Shown here: one piece after another, positions 24,637 through 33,432 of the stretch
How positions within the stretch are numbered: the stretch's first letter is position 1
How the letters are laid out: every line of letters begins with the position of its first letter
DNA from: an uncultured Hyphomicrobiaceae bacterium
GTDB lineage: Bacteria > Pseudomonadota > Alphaproteobacteria > Rhizobiales > CALHAX01
Reading direction: 5' to 3'
Length of the DNA stretch: 41,027 bases
Assembly: GCA_937931785.1 (NCBI GenBank)
Contig: CALHAX010000066.1
Coordinates: 1-41,027 of the forward strand
Notes under the pieces: generated by a model
Database searches by the model: none
Told to the model about the DNA's origin: nothing
Seen by the model: the letters and a program-made list of their open reading frames with translations, nothing else
Program-made: the position numbers and the translations under genes

Positions 24637-25008
24637 TCACTCCCGCGACAGTCCCTTCTCCTCGAGTTCCGCCAGATACGTCGCCCAGCGTTCATCGCGT
24701 TCCATGCCCATTTCATGCAAGTACTGCCAGGAGAAAATGCCTGTGTTGTGCATGTCGTCGAATCCGAGCCGCACAGCGTAATTGCCAACCGGTTCGATCG
24801 TCATGATTTGCACGGACTTCTTGCCGCCCACAGTCTTGCGCTGATCCGGACTGTGCCCTTGAACTTCCGCACTCGGACTGCAGACGCGCAGATACTCCGC
24901 CGCGAGTTCGAACGTCTGACCGTCGTCAAATGCGATGGTCAGAATGTCCTTTGCAGGATTGAGGGTGATATCCGTCGGCCAGACATCCGTCGTGCGTAGC
25001 GTGCTCAT
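24637..25008 (-). CDS. DUF971 (GBBH-like N-terminal domain) protein
   Basis: This 123-residue protein consists of one DUF971 domain, the small module also found at the N-terminus of gamma-butyrobetaine hydroxylase. Typical segments are DGQTFELAAEYLRVCSPSAEVQGH (about 30-53), GNYAVRLGFDDMHNTGIFSWQYLHEM (about 75-100) and the C-terminal WATYLAELEEKGL. It follows mrp by 12 bp on the same strand. This pairing with Mrp/ApbC is widespread and suggests a role in iron-sulfur protein maturation, but no activity is proven. It converges with the TetR gene. Confidence 0.88.
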   Translation of the reverse strand: MSTLRTTDVWPTDITLNPAKDILTIAFDDGQTFELAAEYLRVCSPSAEVQGHSPDQRKTVGGKKSVQIMTIEPVGNYAVRLGFDDMHNTGIFSWQYLHEMGMERDERWATYLAELEEKGLSRE

Positions 25009-25020
25009 TGCTGTGTCGCC

Positions 25021-26151
25021 CTATTGGATGTTGATACTTGGCGCAGCTTTCGCACCGGAAGAACCGATCGACGACCACGCCTTCTCGGCAATCGCACGAT
25101 AGATGCTGGTGTGTTCACTGTTCGGTGCACTGGCCACAACCGGTTGTCCGGCATCGGATGTCTCGCGAATGTCCATGTGCAGCGGAATTTCCCCAAGGAA
25201 AGGAATGCCAAGCTTGTCCGCTTCGTTCTTTGCGCCTCCATGCCCGAAAATATTCGAGCGTTCGCCGCAACTCGGGCAGAGGAAGTAGCTCATGTTCTCG
25301 ATGATGCCGAGCACGGGCACATCCACCTGCCGGAACATGTTCAAGCCCTTGCGCGCGTCGATCAGCGCGAGATCCTGCGGTGTCGAGACGATGATCGCAC
25401 CTGCAAGCGGCACTTGTTGTGCCATGGTCAATTGTGCATCACCTGTTCCCGGTGGCATGTCGACAACGAGGACGTCCAACTCGCCCCACGCAACTTCGCG
25501 CAACATTTGCGTGAGTGCCGAGATGACCATGGGGCCGCGCCAGACAACGGGCGTGCCTTCGTCCACGAGAAACCCCATGGACATGCATTTGAGGCCATAG
25601 CCTTCCATCGGACTGAGGACATTGCCATGCGCCTGTTGAGGGCGTCCGGAAATTCCGAGTAATCGCGGCATGGACGGGCCATAGATGTCGGCATCCAGAA
25701 CGCCGACCTTCAGTCCGTTGGCCTGGAGAGCCAGTGCCAGATTGACGGATGTCGTCGATTTGCCAACACCGCCCTTGCCCGAGGCCACGGCGATGATGTG
25801 CTTGACGCCTGGCACACCGGCAGATTGTCCACCGCCGCCGGGTCCACCTGCAGGAGCTTTTGGTTTTGGGGTGGCGGCAGGCGCAGCGGGCTTCGCAGCT
25901 TGCCCCGTCGGAGCATCGGCCGTCAGCACCACACCAACGTGATCGACGCCATCCAGATCACTGACAACCTGCTCTGCGGCCTTGCGCAACGGCTCAAGCT
26001 GTTCCGCCCGTTCCGGTGGAACTGTAATCGAAAAATACACTTTGCGGTTGGCAATCACGACCTCGGAGACAAGTCCGAGTTCGACGATGTTGCCGTCAAG
26101 GTCCGGGCCCTTGACCCGTTTGAGGGCATTCAGAACGTCGTCTTTGGTCAC
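25021..26151 (-). CDS. mrp: Mrp/ApbC-family P-loop ATPase, iron-sulfur carrier
   Basis: The 376-residue product has an N-terminal MIP18-like domain (about residues 1-80, LKRVKGPDLDGNIVELGLVSEV), a flexible Ala/Pro/Gly linker (about 85-115), and a deviant Walker A (SGKGGVGKST) ATPase domain. DADIYGPSMPRLLG, DMPPGTGDAQLT and the cluster-binding CPSCGE pair near residue 300 are all present. Such proteins carry and deliver Fe-S clusters as cytoplasmic dimers. The start is GTG at 26151 with a weak AGAG upstream. It heads a unit with DUF971. MoaA, encoded nearby, is an Fe-S enzyme and a possible client, but that is speculation. Confidence 0.93.
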   Translation of the reverse strand: MTKDDVLNALKRVKGPDLDGNIVELGLVSEVVIANRKVYFSITVPPERAEQLEPLRKAAEQVVSDLDGVDHVGVVLTADAPTGQAAKPAAPAATPKPKAPAGGPGGGGQSAGVPGVKHIIAVASGKGGVGKSTTSVNLALALQANGLKVGVLDADIYGPSMPRLLGISGRPQQAHGNVLSPMEGYGLKCMSMGFLVDEGTPVVWRGPMVISALTQMLREVAWGELDVLVVDMPPGTGDAQLTMAQQVPLAGAIIVSTPQDLALIDARKGLNMFRQVDVPVLGIIENMSYFLCPSCGERSNIFGHGGAKNEADKLGIPFLGEIPLHMDIRETSDAGQPVVASAPNSEHTSIYRAIAEKAWSSIGSSGAKAAPSINIQ

Positions 26152-26338
26152 GCAGTTACTCTTTTCATGGAAGTGCAGAGATTTGGGGCGAATGTATCCG
26201 GTGGGCGCGTGCGGTCAACCGCCATGCAGCCGCATATGCAACTTGAACACCAGGATACGCGCGTCGCCATAGGCCCTTCGCGGTAGACAAAAAACACGGC
26301 ATAACACATCGAAGCAATCGTGAGTGAGGAGTTGCCAG

Positions 26339-27220
26339 GTGAAGGAATTCGAGATCCGGCCTGTACCGGATGATCCCGCATTGTCCAGCCCGGTCACCGG
26401 GATTGATCAGGATGGAAATCCGGTTCGCACATCAGTTGTTACCGAACGTCCGTTGACGCTCTTCCTGAACGCCCAGGAAATCGTGACCATGATGACGATT
26501 GGCGACCATCCCGATCTGCTCGCCGTCGGCTATCTGCGCAACCAGAACATGCTGCATGATGACGATGAGATTACAGGCATCGACTACGAGCCTGATATCG
26601 ATACGGTCGTTGTGCGCACGGCGCGCGCCACCAATTACGAAGAGAAGCTCAAGAAGAAGATCCGCACGTCAGGATGCGCACAGGGCACCGTGTTCGGCGA
26701 TCTGATGGAAGCGTTCGAGGGCGCAAACCTGAGCAGCACGGCCCGTCTTAAAACCTCCTGGATCTACACGTTATCGAAAAAGATCAACACAGCACCCAGT
26801 CTGTACCTGAGCGCCGGAGCGATCCACGGCTGCGTTCTGTGCCGGGAAGATGTGCCATTGATTTATGTCGAGGATGTCGGGCGTCACAACGCCGTCGACA
26901 AGATCGCAGGATATATGTTCCTCAACAACATCACGCCGGACGATAAGATTTTCTACACCACTGGTCGTCTGACCAGTGAGATGGTCATCAAGACGGTGCA
27001 CATGGGGCTTCCGGTTTTGATTTCCCGTTCCGGATTCACAGCGTGGGGCGTTGACCTCGCGCGGCAGGCGGGCTTGACGTTAATCGGGCGGGCGCGCGGC
27101 AAGCGTTTCATCGCTCTCGCCGGAGAAGACCGTATCGAATTTGACGCAGATCTTTCGCGCGTTGATCGCGAAGATCCAAAATCTGCCCGTAAGGGCGGCA
27201 AGGCCGAGGCCGCAGAATGA
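26339..27220 (+). CDS. fdhD: Formate dehydrogenase accessory sulfurtransferase FdhD, variant cysteine motif
   Basis: The 293-residue product is of the FdhD family, which passes sulfur from IscS to the molybdenum cofactor of formate dehydrogenase. Family segments include FLNAQEIVTMMTIGDHPDLLAVGYL, the loop TSGCAQGTVFGD, EDVGRHNAVDKIAGY and FYTTGRLTSEMV. The canonical CxxC loop has only one Cys here (GCAQG), while another CxxC occurs in IHGCVLCRED. I chose the GTG at 26339 (GGAG 7 bases before); a GTG at 26324 is in frame but overlaps that ribosome site. It overlaps mobA as ATGA, forming a Mo-bis-MGD maturation operon. No formate dehydrogenase gene is in the window. Confidence 0.9.
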   Translation: MKEFEIRPVPDDPALSSPVTGIDQDGNPVRTSVVTERPLTLFLNAQEIVTMMTIGDHPDLLAVGYLRNQNMLHDDDEITGIDYEPDIDTVVVRTARATNYEEKLKKKIRTSGCAQGTVFGDLMEAFEGANLSSTARLKTSWIYTLSKKINTAPSLYLSAGAIHGCVLCREDVPLIYVEDVGRHNAVDKIAGYMFLNNITPDDKIFYTTGRLTSEMVIKTVHMGLPVLISRSGFTAWGVDLARQAGLTLIGRARGKRFIALAGEDRIEFDADLSRVDREDPKSARKGGKAEAAE

Positions 27221-27855
27221 GTGCACCCGTTCTCGGTGTCCTTCTGGCTGGCGGACAGTCACGCCGCATGGGCGGTGGGGATAAATGTCTCCGATTGCTC
27301 GGCGGTGAACCGATGCTGACGAAGATCATCAATCGCATTCTGCCCCAGGTCGACAGTCTGGTGATCAACGCGAACGGAGATGCTGAGCGGTTTGCCGTAT
27401 TTGGTTTGCCAGTCATTCCGGATCCAATTGACGGCTTTGCAGGACCACTCGTCGGTGTTCTCGCAGGGTTGCGCTATGCGCAACTATCCGGGCGAGATGG
27501 CATCACCAGCATTGTCACGATACCGACGGACGCCCCGTTCCTGCCACGTGATCTGGCGCAACGCTTAATCATCGCACAGGACGGAAAATCCAACCGAATT
27601 GTGCTCGCTTCATCAAATAGTCGTACACATCCCGTTTGCGGTCTCTGGCCGGTCAGCCTCGCGGGCGATCTTGAGGCAGCGCTAGACACTGGCACCAGAA
27701 AGGTACTGGACTGGACGGATCGGCATGATACCCTTATCGAGGATTTTGCGATGGTCGTGGTCGACGGAGAGGAAATTGATCCGTTCTTCAACACCAATCG
27801 CCCGGACGACCTGGAAGAGGCCGAAGCGCTCGTTGCGCGCTTTGGGACGCTATAG
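27217..27855 (+). CDS. mobA: Molybdenum cofactor guanylyltransferase MobA
   Basis: The 212-residue nucleotidyltransferase joins GMP to molybdopterin. The signature LLAGGQSRRMGGGDKCLRLLGGEPML (about residues 9-34), the metal-site region TIPTDAPFLPRDLA (about 97) and the C-terminal FFNTNRPDDLEEAEAL are all standard. The start overlaps fdhD (ATGA) and mobB follows after 12 bp, so fdhD-mobA-mobB is one unit. It is cytoplasmic and would supply bis-MGD for DMSO-reductase-family enzymes such as formate dehydrogenase. Confidence 0.95.
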   Translation: MSAPVLGVLLAGGQSRRMGGGDKCLRLLGGEPMLTKIINRILPQVDSLVINANGDAERFAVFGLPVIPDPIDGFAGPLVGVLAGLRYAQLSGRDGITSIVTIPTDAPFLPRDLAQRLIIAQDGKSNRIVLASSNSRTHPVCGLWPVSLAGDLEAALDTGTRKVLDWTDRHDTLIEDFAMVVVDGEEIDPFFNTNRPDDLEEAEALVARFGTL

Positions 27856-27867
27856 AGTGGGGCACGC

Positions 27868-28428
27868 GTGACGCCAGTTATCGGAATTGTAGGGTGGAAG
27901 AACTCCGGAAAGACGACGCTGACGGTTCGTCTGGTTGAAGAATTCACGAAACGCGGCATCAGGGTCTCGACCGTCAAACACGCGCACCACAATTTTTCCG
28001 TAGACGAAGGAACCGCAGACAGCGCACGCCATCGTGCCGCTGGAGCCGGTGAAGTGGCAGTTGTTTCGCCAGATCGCTGGGCCATTATAGGTGAACTGCG
28101 CGGCCAACCCGAGCCGGATTTCAACGACGTGCTGAGCCGCCTCTCACCCTGCGATCTGGTTCTGGTTGAAGGCTACAAGAGCCACCCCATTCCCAAGATC
28201 GAGGCGCGGCGCAGTGATGCTGTTGACAATGCATCCATCGCGGCACGCGACATGATGGTTCTGGCCGTCGCAGCCGACCATCCAATCGAAAGCATTCATC
28301 GTCCGGCATTTGATCTGGACGATATTGCGGGTATTGCCGATTTCCTTGAACGGATCGTCGGGCCATTTGGGCGCAAGGGAAATGCGATCGATCCGTTGCC
28401 ACTCCAGCCGCCGCTTCCGGCAAACTGA
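27868..28428 (+). CDS. mobB: Molybdopterin-guanine dinucleotide biosynthesis protein MobB
   Basis: This 186-residue P-loop GTPase has Walker A GWKNSGKTTLTVRL at about residues 8-21, STVKHAHHNF (about 37) and the DLVLVEGYKSHPIPKIE motif (about 96), all typical of MobB. It assists MobA, though it is not essential in E. coli. The start is GTG at 27868. It ends 7 bp before the GTG chosen for the subtilisin-like gene on the same strand. Confidence 0.94.
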   Translation: MTPVIGIVGWKNSGKTTLTVRLVEEFTKRGIRVSTVKHAHHNFSVDEGTADSARHRAAGAGEVAVVSPDRWAIIGELRGQPEPDFNDVLSRLSPCDLVLVEGYKSHPIPKIEARRSDAVDNASIAARDMMVLAVAADHPIESIHRPAFDLDDIAGIADFLERIVGPFGRKGNAIDPLPLQPPLPAN

Positions 28429-28435
28429 TTTCAGC

Positions 28436-29362
28436 GTGCAACGTACACTCCTGATTCCGATCTGGCCGCGGATTTCGCTATGGGTTCTGGCCGCCGCCTC
28501 TGCCATATGCCTCTCATCGGGGTTGGCAACCGCTGGACCAGATGATCCGAAGGTTCCTGCGGGCCTCGATCCGGGCGGCGTGTCTGTGGCACATATCGAC
28601 ACCGGTGTGAACTATACGCTCCCTTTCATCGCAAAGCGGCTCGCACGCGATGGTGAAGGCGACATTATCGGTTATGACCTGGAGGACGATGACCTGACCC
28701 CGTTTGATGCCCAACCGGGTTCGAGTGAGGCAAACACGCGGCGTCATGGCACATCAGTGGCAAGCGTGCTTTTGCGCGAGGCGCCACGCGCGCGCCTGCA
28801 ACCGTACCGTTACGCCGCCAACAATCCGGCATCATTTGCCGAAATCGTTTACCAGATTGGCTACACCCCCGCCCGTATCGTGGCGATGCCTTTGGGCGGA
28901 TATAAAATGTCGGATTGGGAACCATTTCGCGATGCCGCACTGGCCGTTCCGAATGTCCTTTTCGTCGTCTCCGCTGGTAACGAGGGCAAGGATATCGATT
29001 CCGACCCGATTTATCCCGCCGCATTCAATCTGCCGAATGTCCTGGTTGTCGCATCAACAGACGCGTTCGGGCGGTTCCCCGCCTCATCCAACATCGGCGC
29101 AAAGACAGTGCACATTTCGACACCTGCGGAAGAGGTCGAGGCTATCAATTTCGATGGTGCACGCATGATTGCATCGGGATCAAGTTATGCCGTGCCACGG
29201 GTTGCTGCGCTTGCTGCACGTATCGCAGAGAAAAATCCGAACCTGGATGCACTCGCTCTCAAGGGTGCGATCATCGCTCTGGCCGGTCCCAACCCATCGG
29301 AACGCACACCTCGCACACGCTACGGCTGGATCGCCGCTCCAGACGCCGTTCCGCTTCGGTAG
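28436..29362 (+). CDS. Subtilisin-like (S8) serine protease, small
   Basis: The 308-residue product has a signal peptide or N-terminal anchor (ISLWVLAAASAICLSSGLATAG, about residues 13-34) and a compact S8 domain. The triad is complete: Asp55 (VAHIDTGVNY), His104 (RRHGTSVASVL), Ser250 (ASGSSYAVPRVAALA), plus the oxyanion Asn182 (SAGNEG). There is no obvious propeptide and the domain is at the short end for the family. I chose the GTG at 28436, just after mobB; an earlier start would overlap mobB by more than 100 bp. The ribosome site is poor, so expression may depend on read-through from mobB. It probably acts in the periplasm. It converges with the trypsin-like gene with a 2-bp gap. Confidence 0.82.
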   Translation: MQRTLLIPIWPRISLWVLAAASAICLSSGLATAGPDDPKVPAGLDPGGVSVAHIDTGVNYTLPFIAKRLARDGEGDIIGYDLEDDDLTPFDAQPGSSEANTRRHGTSVASVLLREAPRARLQPYRYAANNPASFAEIVYQIGYTPARIVAMPLGGYKMSDWEPFRDAALAVPNVLFVVSAGNEGKDIDSDPIYPAAFNLPNVLVVASTDAFGRFPASSNIGAKTVHISTPAEEVEAINFDGARMIASGSSYAVPRVAALAARIAEKNPNLDALALKGAIIALAGPNPSERTPRTRYGWIAAPDAVPLR

Positions 29363-29364
29363 GA

Positions 29365-30519
29365 TTACTGCTGGGTTCCGTTTTGCTGGTTCTGGTTCGA
29401 TCGCTGGTGTTGTTCGCTCTTCAGGAAACGCTCAGCCGCATCGAGCCCCTTTGGATTATGCGTCTTGATCGCGTCCAGCGCGGTCGCAACGAGCGCCTTG
29501 TCCCCTGTCGATTTTCCAGCCTGGATTGCCATGCGGTGGACAGTGGGATTGGCCGGCAACGCGGTTAGTAGCTGACGGATGTGCGGTAGTGCCGCGTCTG
29601 CCTTGCGCGCATACATCAGTGAAACCACCAACCCCAACCGTGAGTTGATGGCGTTTGGATCGAGCTCCAGCGCCGTGTTGAACAAGGCTTCCGAGGTTTC
29701 GAAATCGCGTGCTTGCCCAAACCCCTGCGCGGCCAGTGCGATCAGTTGCCGGTTCCGCGTTTCAAGACAGTCGTGTTGCAGCGGTGTTGAAATAAGGATC
29801 GGCAGCTTCGCGCCCGAACGTCGCGCCGCTTCAGTCGCCAGAATGCAGGAGCGATAGGCCACGCCAATCTTGCTGCTTGTCTCGACATGCGTCGGGCCAC
29901 TCAAGTCCTGTAAGCGTTTGATTGATGCGGCAGGCACCGCCTCGAACAGACCAGCCCCACCTGAAGTGGCAATCCCAACCAGTTGTCCGTCTTCATCAAC
30001 CACGGCACCGCCGCTATTGCCCGGTTGCGTGTGTGCCGTGTGATGCAATCGCCCAAGTGCCTTGCCGGGTGCCGGTAGTGCCAGAACAACACCATCGATA
30101 TAGACACGAATACCACGCTGTCCGAGATCATATCCTACCGTTCGCACGCGGTCGGACGTCGATAGCGATGTTTCTCTGACCTGCGCAACCGGCCCATCCG
30201 GCAGTTTCGCACGGATCAGAACCAGGTCGCCCTGAAACGCGCTGGGAACAACATCACCAGTGACTTCGCCGTCGGACGTGAAGATGGTCACGGATTTCTC
30301 ATCCGCAACCACATGACGGTTCGTCACCAGGAGGTTCTCGCCGATGCGGACAGCGCTCCCGTAGGGATCAAAGCTTTTGATCTGGAACACCACATCCCGT
30401 GTATCACAGACACTCTGCGGCGCGAGGCAGGCAGAGCGCGCGCTTGCTGGACTGCTGTAGGTGGAAGACATCCCGACAAATGAGACAAGAGCCGAAATCA
30501 ATACGAGTCGTCGCATCAT
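29365..30519 (-). CDS. Trypsin-like serine protease with C-terminal TPR region
   Basis: The 384-residue product has a signal peptide (about 1-28) and an S1C-type protease domain with a complete triad: His69 (LVTNRHVVAD), Asp98 (FQGDLVLIRA) and Ser169 (TQPGNSGGAVVDEDG). A helical TPR-like region follows at about 255-365 (ALFNTALELDPNAINSRLGLVVSLMYARKADAALPHIRQLL), then a Gln/Asn-rich tail. Instead of the PDZ domain of DegP-type enzymes it carries TPRs, suggesting a periplasmic protease or scaffold that binds partners. Its start overlaps the metallophosphoesterase stop (ATGA), so the two are co-translated. The target is unknown. Confidence 0.85.
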   Translation of the reverse strand: MMRRLVLISALVSFVGMSSTYSSPASARSACLAPQSVCDTRDVVFQIKSFDPYGSAVRIGENLLVTNRHVVADEKSVTIFTSDGEVTGDVVPSAFQGDLVLIRAKLPDGPVAQVRETSLSTSDRVRTVGYDLGQRGIRVYIDGVVLALPAPGKALGRLHHTAHTQPGNSGGAVVDEDGQLVGIATSGGAGLFEAVPAASIKRLQDLSGPTHVETSSKIGVAYRSCILATEAARRSGAKLPILISTPLQHDCLETRNRQLIALAAQGFGQARDFETSEALFNTALELDPNAINSRLGLVVSLMYARKADAALPHIRQLLTALPANPTVHRMAIQAGKSTGDKALVATALDAIKTHNPKGLDAAERFLKSEQHQRSNQNQQNGTQQ

Positions 30520-31400
30520 GCCGCTTGCTCCTGCCCTGAACTGTGGGTGTTGAAAGTGAATTTCATTTCAGGCACCCGCACACCCGTCAGCGCCTTCTCC
30601 GCACGCGGGAGAATGTCGTCGTTCGGCCAAATGCCGGACCGTAGCGTCACGCCATAGGGATCAGCATAGCCGGCATCCAGAATTGCCGTACTCGCCGCGG
30701 CAGCATCGTAGTTCAAACGATACAGGGCGGCTTCAATCCCGTCAGCGGTACGCGTCAGCACACCATACCAGACCTCGCGCGTGCCATCATTGGCCGGTTG
30801 ACCAATAACGCCTGCATTGAACCAGAAGCGTTTCCCGAGCGACGTGTCTGCCAGATGTCCGAAGGGTATGCCGCAGTGGCCCCCAATCACGACATCAGCC
30901 TCCGCGTCGGCAAGCTCTGCAGCGATGACATCGTGCTCGGAGGCAAAAAGGAACCGACTTGTCTCACCGCGTGTGCCGTGCACGACCCGCAGTTTCAAAC
31001 CCGCCCAAGAAAAACTTGCCTGATCCGGCAAGCCTGCCATCCAGGTCCGGTCATCGCGGCCCACGCGTCCGTCGGCGAAGGTGTACCAGCCTTTTGCCAG
31101 CACATCGCAGGCACTGCCTTCATCGAACCCGCAGGCACAGTTATCGGCACTGGCAGCAAGCTGCTGTTCGCAGTTTCCGGCAATGACATGCACGCCCCAG
31201 TCGCGAATTTCAGCAATAGTTTCAACCGGGTTCGCGCAATATGCCACCACGTCACCAGTACAAATGGTGTGTTCGGGTTCGATCCCAAGTCGACGGGCTT
31301 CAGCCCGCATGGCCAGTGTCGCCTGCAGGTTCGAGTAGGGGCCACCGAAGACGAGAATACGCTCCGCAGTCTCGAAATGTGGGGTCAGGTCAGCGGGCAT
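30516..31400 (-). CDS. Metallophosphoesterase-fold protein with altered metal motifs
   Basis: The 294-residue product follows the calcineurin-like phosphoesterase layout, but several metal-ligand motifs are altered. The first motif (usually D-x-H) reads [11 protein letters not shown], the second is the normal [11 protein letters not shown], the GNHE box reads GNCEQQL, and the last GHTH reads [13 protein letters not shown] is kept. A Cys-rich loop [13 protein letters not shown] lies at about residues 90-102. I recall a subfamily with this same pattern in other alphaproteobacteria, so it is probably a conserved variant, not decay. No signal peptide is seen. I chose the ATG at 31400; the longer open frame overlaps moaA. 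It is coupled to the secreted protease gene downstream. The reaction is unknown. Confidence 0.75.
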   Translation of the reverse strand: MPADLTPHFETAERILVFGGPYSNLQATLAMRAEARRLGIEPEHTICTGDVVAYCANPVETIAEIRDWGVHVIAGNCEQQLAASADNCACGFDEGSACDVLAKGWYTFADGRVGRDDRTWMAGLPDQASFSWAGLKLRVVHGTRGETSRFLFASEHDVIAAELADAEADVVIGGHCGIPFGHLADTSLGKRFWFNAGVIGQPANDGTREVWYGVLTRTADGIEAALYRLNYDAAAASTAILDAGYADPYGVTLRSGIWPNDDILPRAEKALTGVRVPEMKFTFNTHSSGQEQAA

Positions 31401-31502
31401 GCAGTTTATCTCATGAGGCACCGCATCCGGTGCATGTTGCAACTTTGTGCCGACACGATAAGCTGGGAGCCACAAAACAACAAATGTTTGAGGGACACGA
31501 TC

Positions 31503-32546
31503 ATGGCTGAAGCCGTCACATCTGTGCGACCTGAGATGGGGGCGCGCGACGGGGAAATGATCGATCCGTTTGGTCGCCATGTGACGTACCTGCGTGTATC
31601 CGTCACGGATCGGTGCGATTTTCGCTGCGTTTACTGCATGTCGGAGCACATGACGTTTCTGCCAAAGCGCGAACTTCTGACCCTCGAAGAACTCAACCGG
31701 CTCTGCTCCGCTTTTGTCGCAAAAGGTGTTCGGAAACTGCGCATTACCGGCGGCGAGCCGCTGGTGCGCAAGAACATCATGTGGTTGTTCGACCAGTTGG
31801 GTCGCCATCTCGAAACCGGTGCGCTCGACGAGTTGACCGTCACGACCAATGGCAGCCAACTCACCAAACTGGCCGATGACCTTTATGCGTCAGGTGTGCG
31901 TCGCGTGAACGTATCGCTCGACACGTTGGACGAGAAAAAGTTCAAGGCTGTGACGCGTTGGGGCGATCTCGGCAAGGTGATGGACGGGATCGATGCGGCG
32001 CAAAAGGCTGGCCTCAAGGTCAAGATCAACGCGGTTGCCGTGAAGGGTGTCAACGACACGGAATACGACGACATGATCCGTTGGGCCCATGGTCGCGGCA
32101 TGGATCTGACCTTGATTGAAACCATGCCGCTCGGCGAAATCGATGAGGACCGTACAGATCAATATCTTCCGCTTTCCGTCGTTCGTGCCGACCTCATGGA
32201 GCGCTGGACCCTGACCGACGACATGCACAAGACAGGCGGTCCGGCCCGTTACGTGAAGATCGAGGAAACTGGTGGCCTGATGGGCTTCATCACACCAATG
32301 ACCCACAATTTCTGCGAGAGTTGCAACCGCGTCCGCCTGACGTGCACTGGCGATCTTTACATGTGCCTTGGCCAGGAAGATCGCGCCGATCTGCGGACAC
32401 CGTTGCGCACAAGCCCGGACGATGCGGCACTTTACAACGCGATCGATGAAGCCATTGGCCGTAAGCCCAAGGGCCACGATTTCATCATCGACCGGCGCAC
32501 GAAAACCCCGGCCGTATCCCGCCATATGTCGGTGACGGGTGGATAG
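31503..32546 (+). CDS. moaA: GTP 3',8-cyclase MoaA
   Basis: The 347-residue radical SAM enzyme converts GTP to the first molybdopterin precursor together with MoaC. The SAM cluster motif is C38-x3-C42-x2-C45 ([10 protein letters not shown]), GGEPLVR follows, and the C-terminal second cluster motif is [18 protein letters not shown]. The essential terminal Gly-Gly is present (SVTGG). The ATG at 31503 has GAGGGA about 7 bases upstream; the open frame extends far 5' only as antisense of the metallophosphoesterase gene. It belongs functionally with fdhD-mobAB, about 3 kb upstream. No moaC, moaD, moaE or moeA gene is in the window. Confidence 0.96.
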   Translation: MAEAVTSVRPEMGARDGEMIDPFGRHVTYLRVSVTDRCDFRCVYCMSEHMTFLPKRELLTLEELNRLCSAFVAKGVRKLRITGGEPLVRKNIMWLFDQLGRHLETGALDELTVTTNGSQLTKLADDLYASGVRRVNVSLDTLDEKKFKAVTRWGDLGKVMDGIDAAQKAGLKVKINAVAVKGVNDTEYDDMIRWAHGRGMDLTLIETMPLGEIDEDRTDQYLPLSVVRADLMERWTLTDDMHKTGGPARYVKIEETGGLMGFITPMTHNFCESCNRVRLTCTGDLYMCLGQEDRADLRTPLRTSPDDAALYNAIDEAIGRKPKGHDFIIDRRTKTPAVSRHMSVTGG

Positions 32547-33432
32547 GTCCCACACGCCAAATAACACGGCAGGCATGTTGGCGATGATGGTGGCGATGAT
32601 CTGCCTCATCGGCAGTGACTCGTTGGTCAAACTCGTATCCGAGCGCCTGCCACTCGGCGAAATTCTCGCAATCCGCGGCGCCATCATGGTGGCGCTGATG
32701 TTGCCTGTTGCGTGGAAGCTTGGTTATTTTCGTCCACTCGGGTTGCTGACAGAAAAAATATTCACAATTCGTATTATTGGCGAGCTAATCGCTGTTTTCT
32801 TCTACTTCCTTGCTTTGTTCCGCATGCCACTGGCCGATGTGAATGCCTTGATCCAGTTCGCTCCACTCGCAACCATCATGGCTGCAGCCACACTTTTTGG
32901 CGATCCCGTTGGATGGCGCCGTTGGTTCGCAGCCGTTGTCGGCTTGGTGGGCGTCATGCTGATCATCCAGCCCGGCGGCGACGGGTTCACACCCTATGCG
33001 TTCTTCGTCTTCGGCGCCGTGGTGGGTGTCGCCATGCGTGACATCGCAACCCGTGAGATGGACCGTAGCATTCCCTCGTTCTTTATCGCACTCGTAACCG
33101 GCGCGGCGGTGGCAATACTTGGTCTGGCCCTCGCGCCGTTTGAAACCTGGAGCGTGCCGAGCGGTGTGGATATGCTGAGGTTGTCCATTGCAGGGGTTTT
33201 TCTGTTGGGGGCCTATCTCCTCATGATCATGTCGGTGCGCATGGGGGAGCTCTCCGTCGTTGCGCCCTTCCGGTTCACCAAGGTGATCTGGGCGATCATT
33301 GTTGGTTACATGATCTGGGGTCACATCCCGAACCCGCTGGCTGCTGTCGGGTTCGCACTCGTTCTCGGTGCAGGGCTCTATGCGTTCTTCCGCGAGCGCA
33401 AGCTTGAGCGTGAGAAAGCGTCCATCGCATGA
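32539..33432 (+). CDS. EamA/DMT-family transporter, first of a tandem pair
   Basis: This is a 297-residue ten-helix membrane protein with two EamA repeats. The first repeat opens [29 protein letters not shown] and contains [23 protein letters not shown] near residue 125. The second ends with a basic [12 protein letters not shown] tail. The GTG at 32539 overlaps the moaA 3' end by 8 bp; an ATG at 32575 is an alternative. It overlaps the next EamA gene by ATGA. The two are clearly paralogues and may form a heteromer. The substrate is unknown. Confidence 0.88.
   Translation: MDRSHTPNNTAGMLAMMVAMICLIGSDSLVKLVSERLPLGEILAIRGAIMVALMLPVAWKLGYFRPLGLLTEKIFTIRIIGELIAVFFYFLALFRMPLADVNALIQFAPLATIMAAATLFGDPVGWRRWFAAVVGLVGVMLIIQPGGDGFTPYAFFVFGAVVGVAMRDIATREMDRSIPSFFIALVTGAAVAILGLALAPFETWSVPSGVDMLRLSIAGVFLLGAYLLMIMSVRMGELSVVAPFRFTKVIWAIIVGYMIWGHIPNPLAAVGFALVLGAGLYAFFRERKLEREKASIA

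Noticed and set aside
30798-31502. N-terminal extension of the moaA frame by 235 codons
   Set aside because: It is antisense to the metallophosphoesterase gene, and a good ribosome site precedes the ATG at 31503, after which MoaA homology begins.
31401-31859. N-terminal extension of the metallophosphoesterase frame
   Set aside because: It runs antisense through moaA and contains no family sequence.
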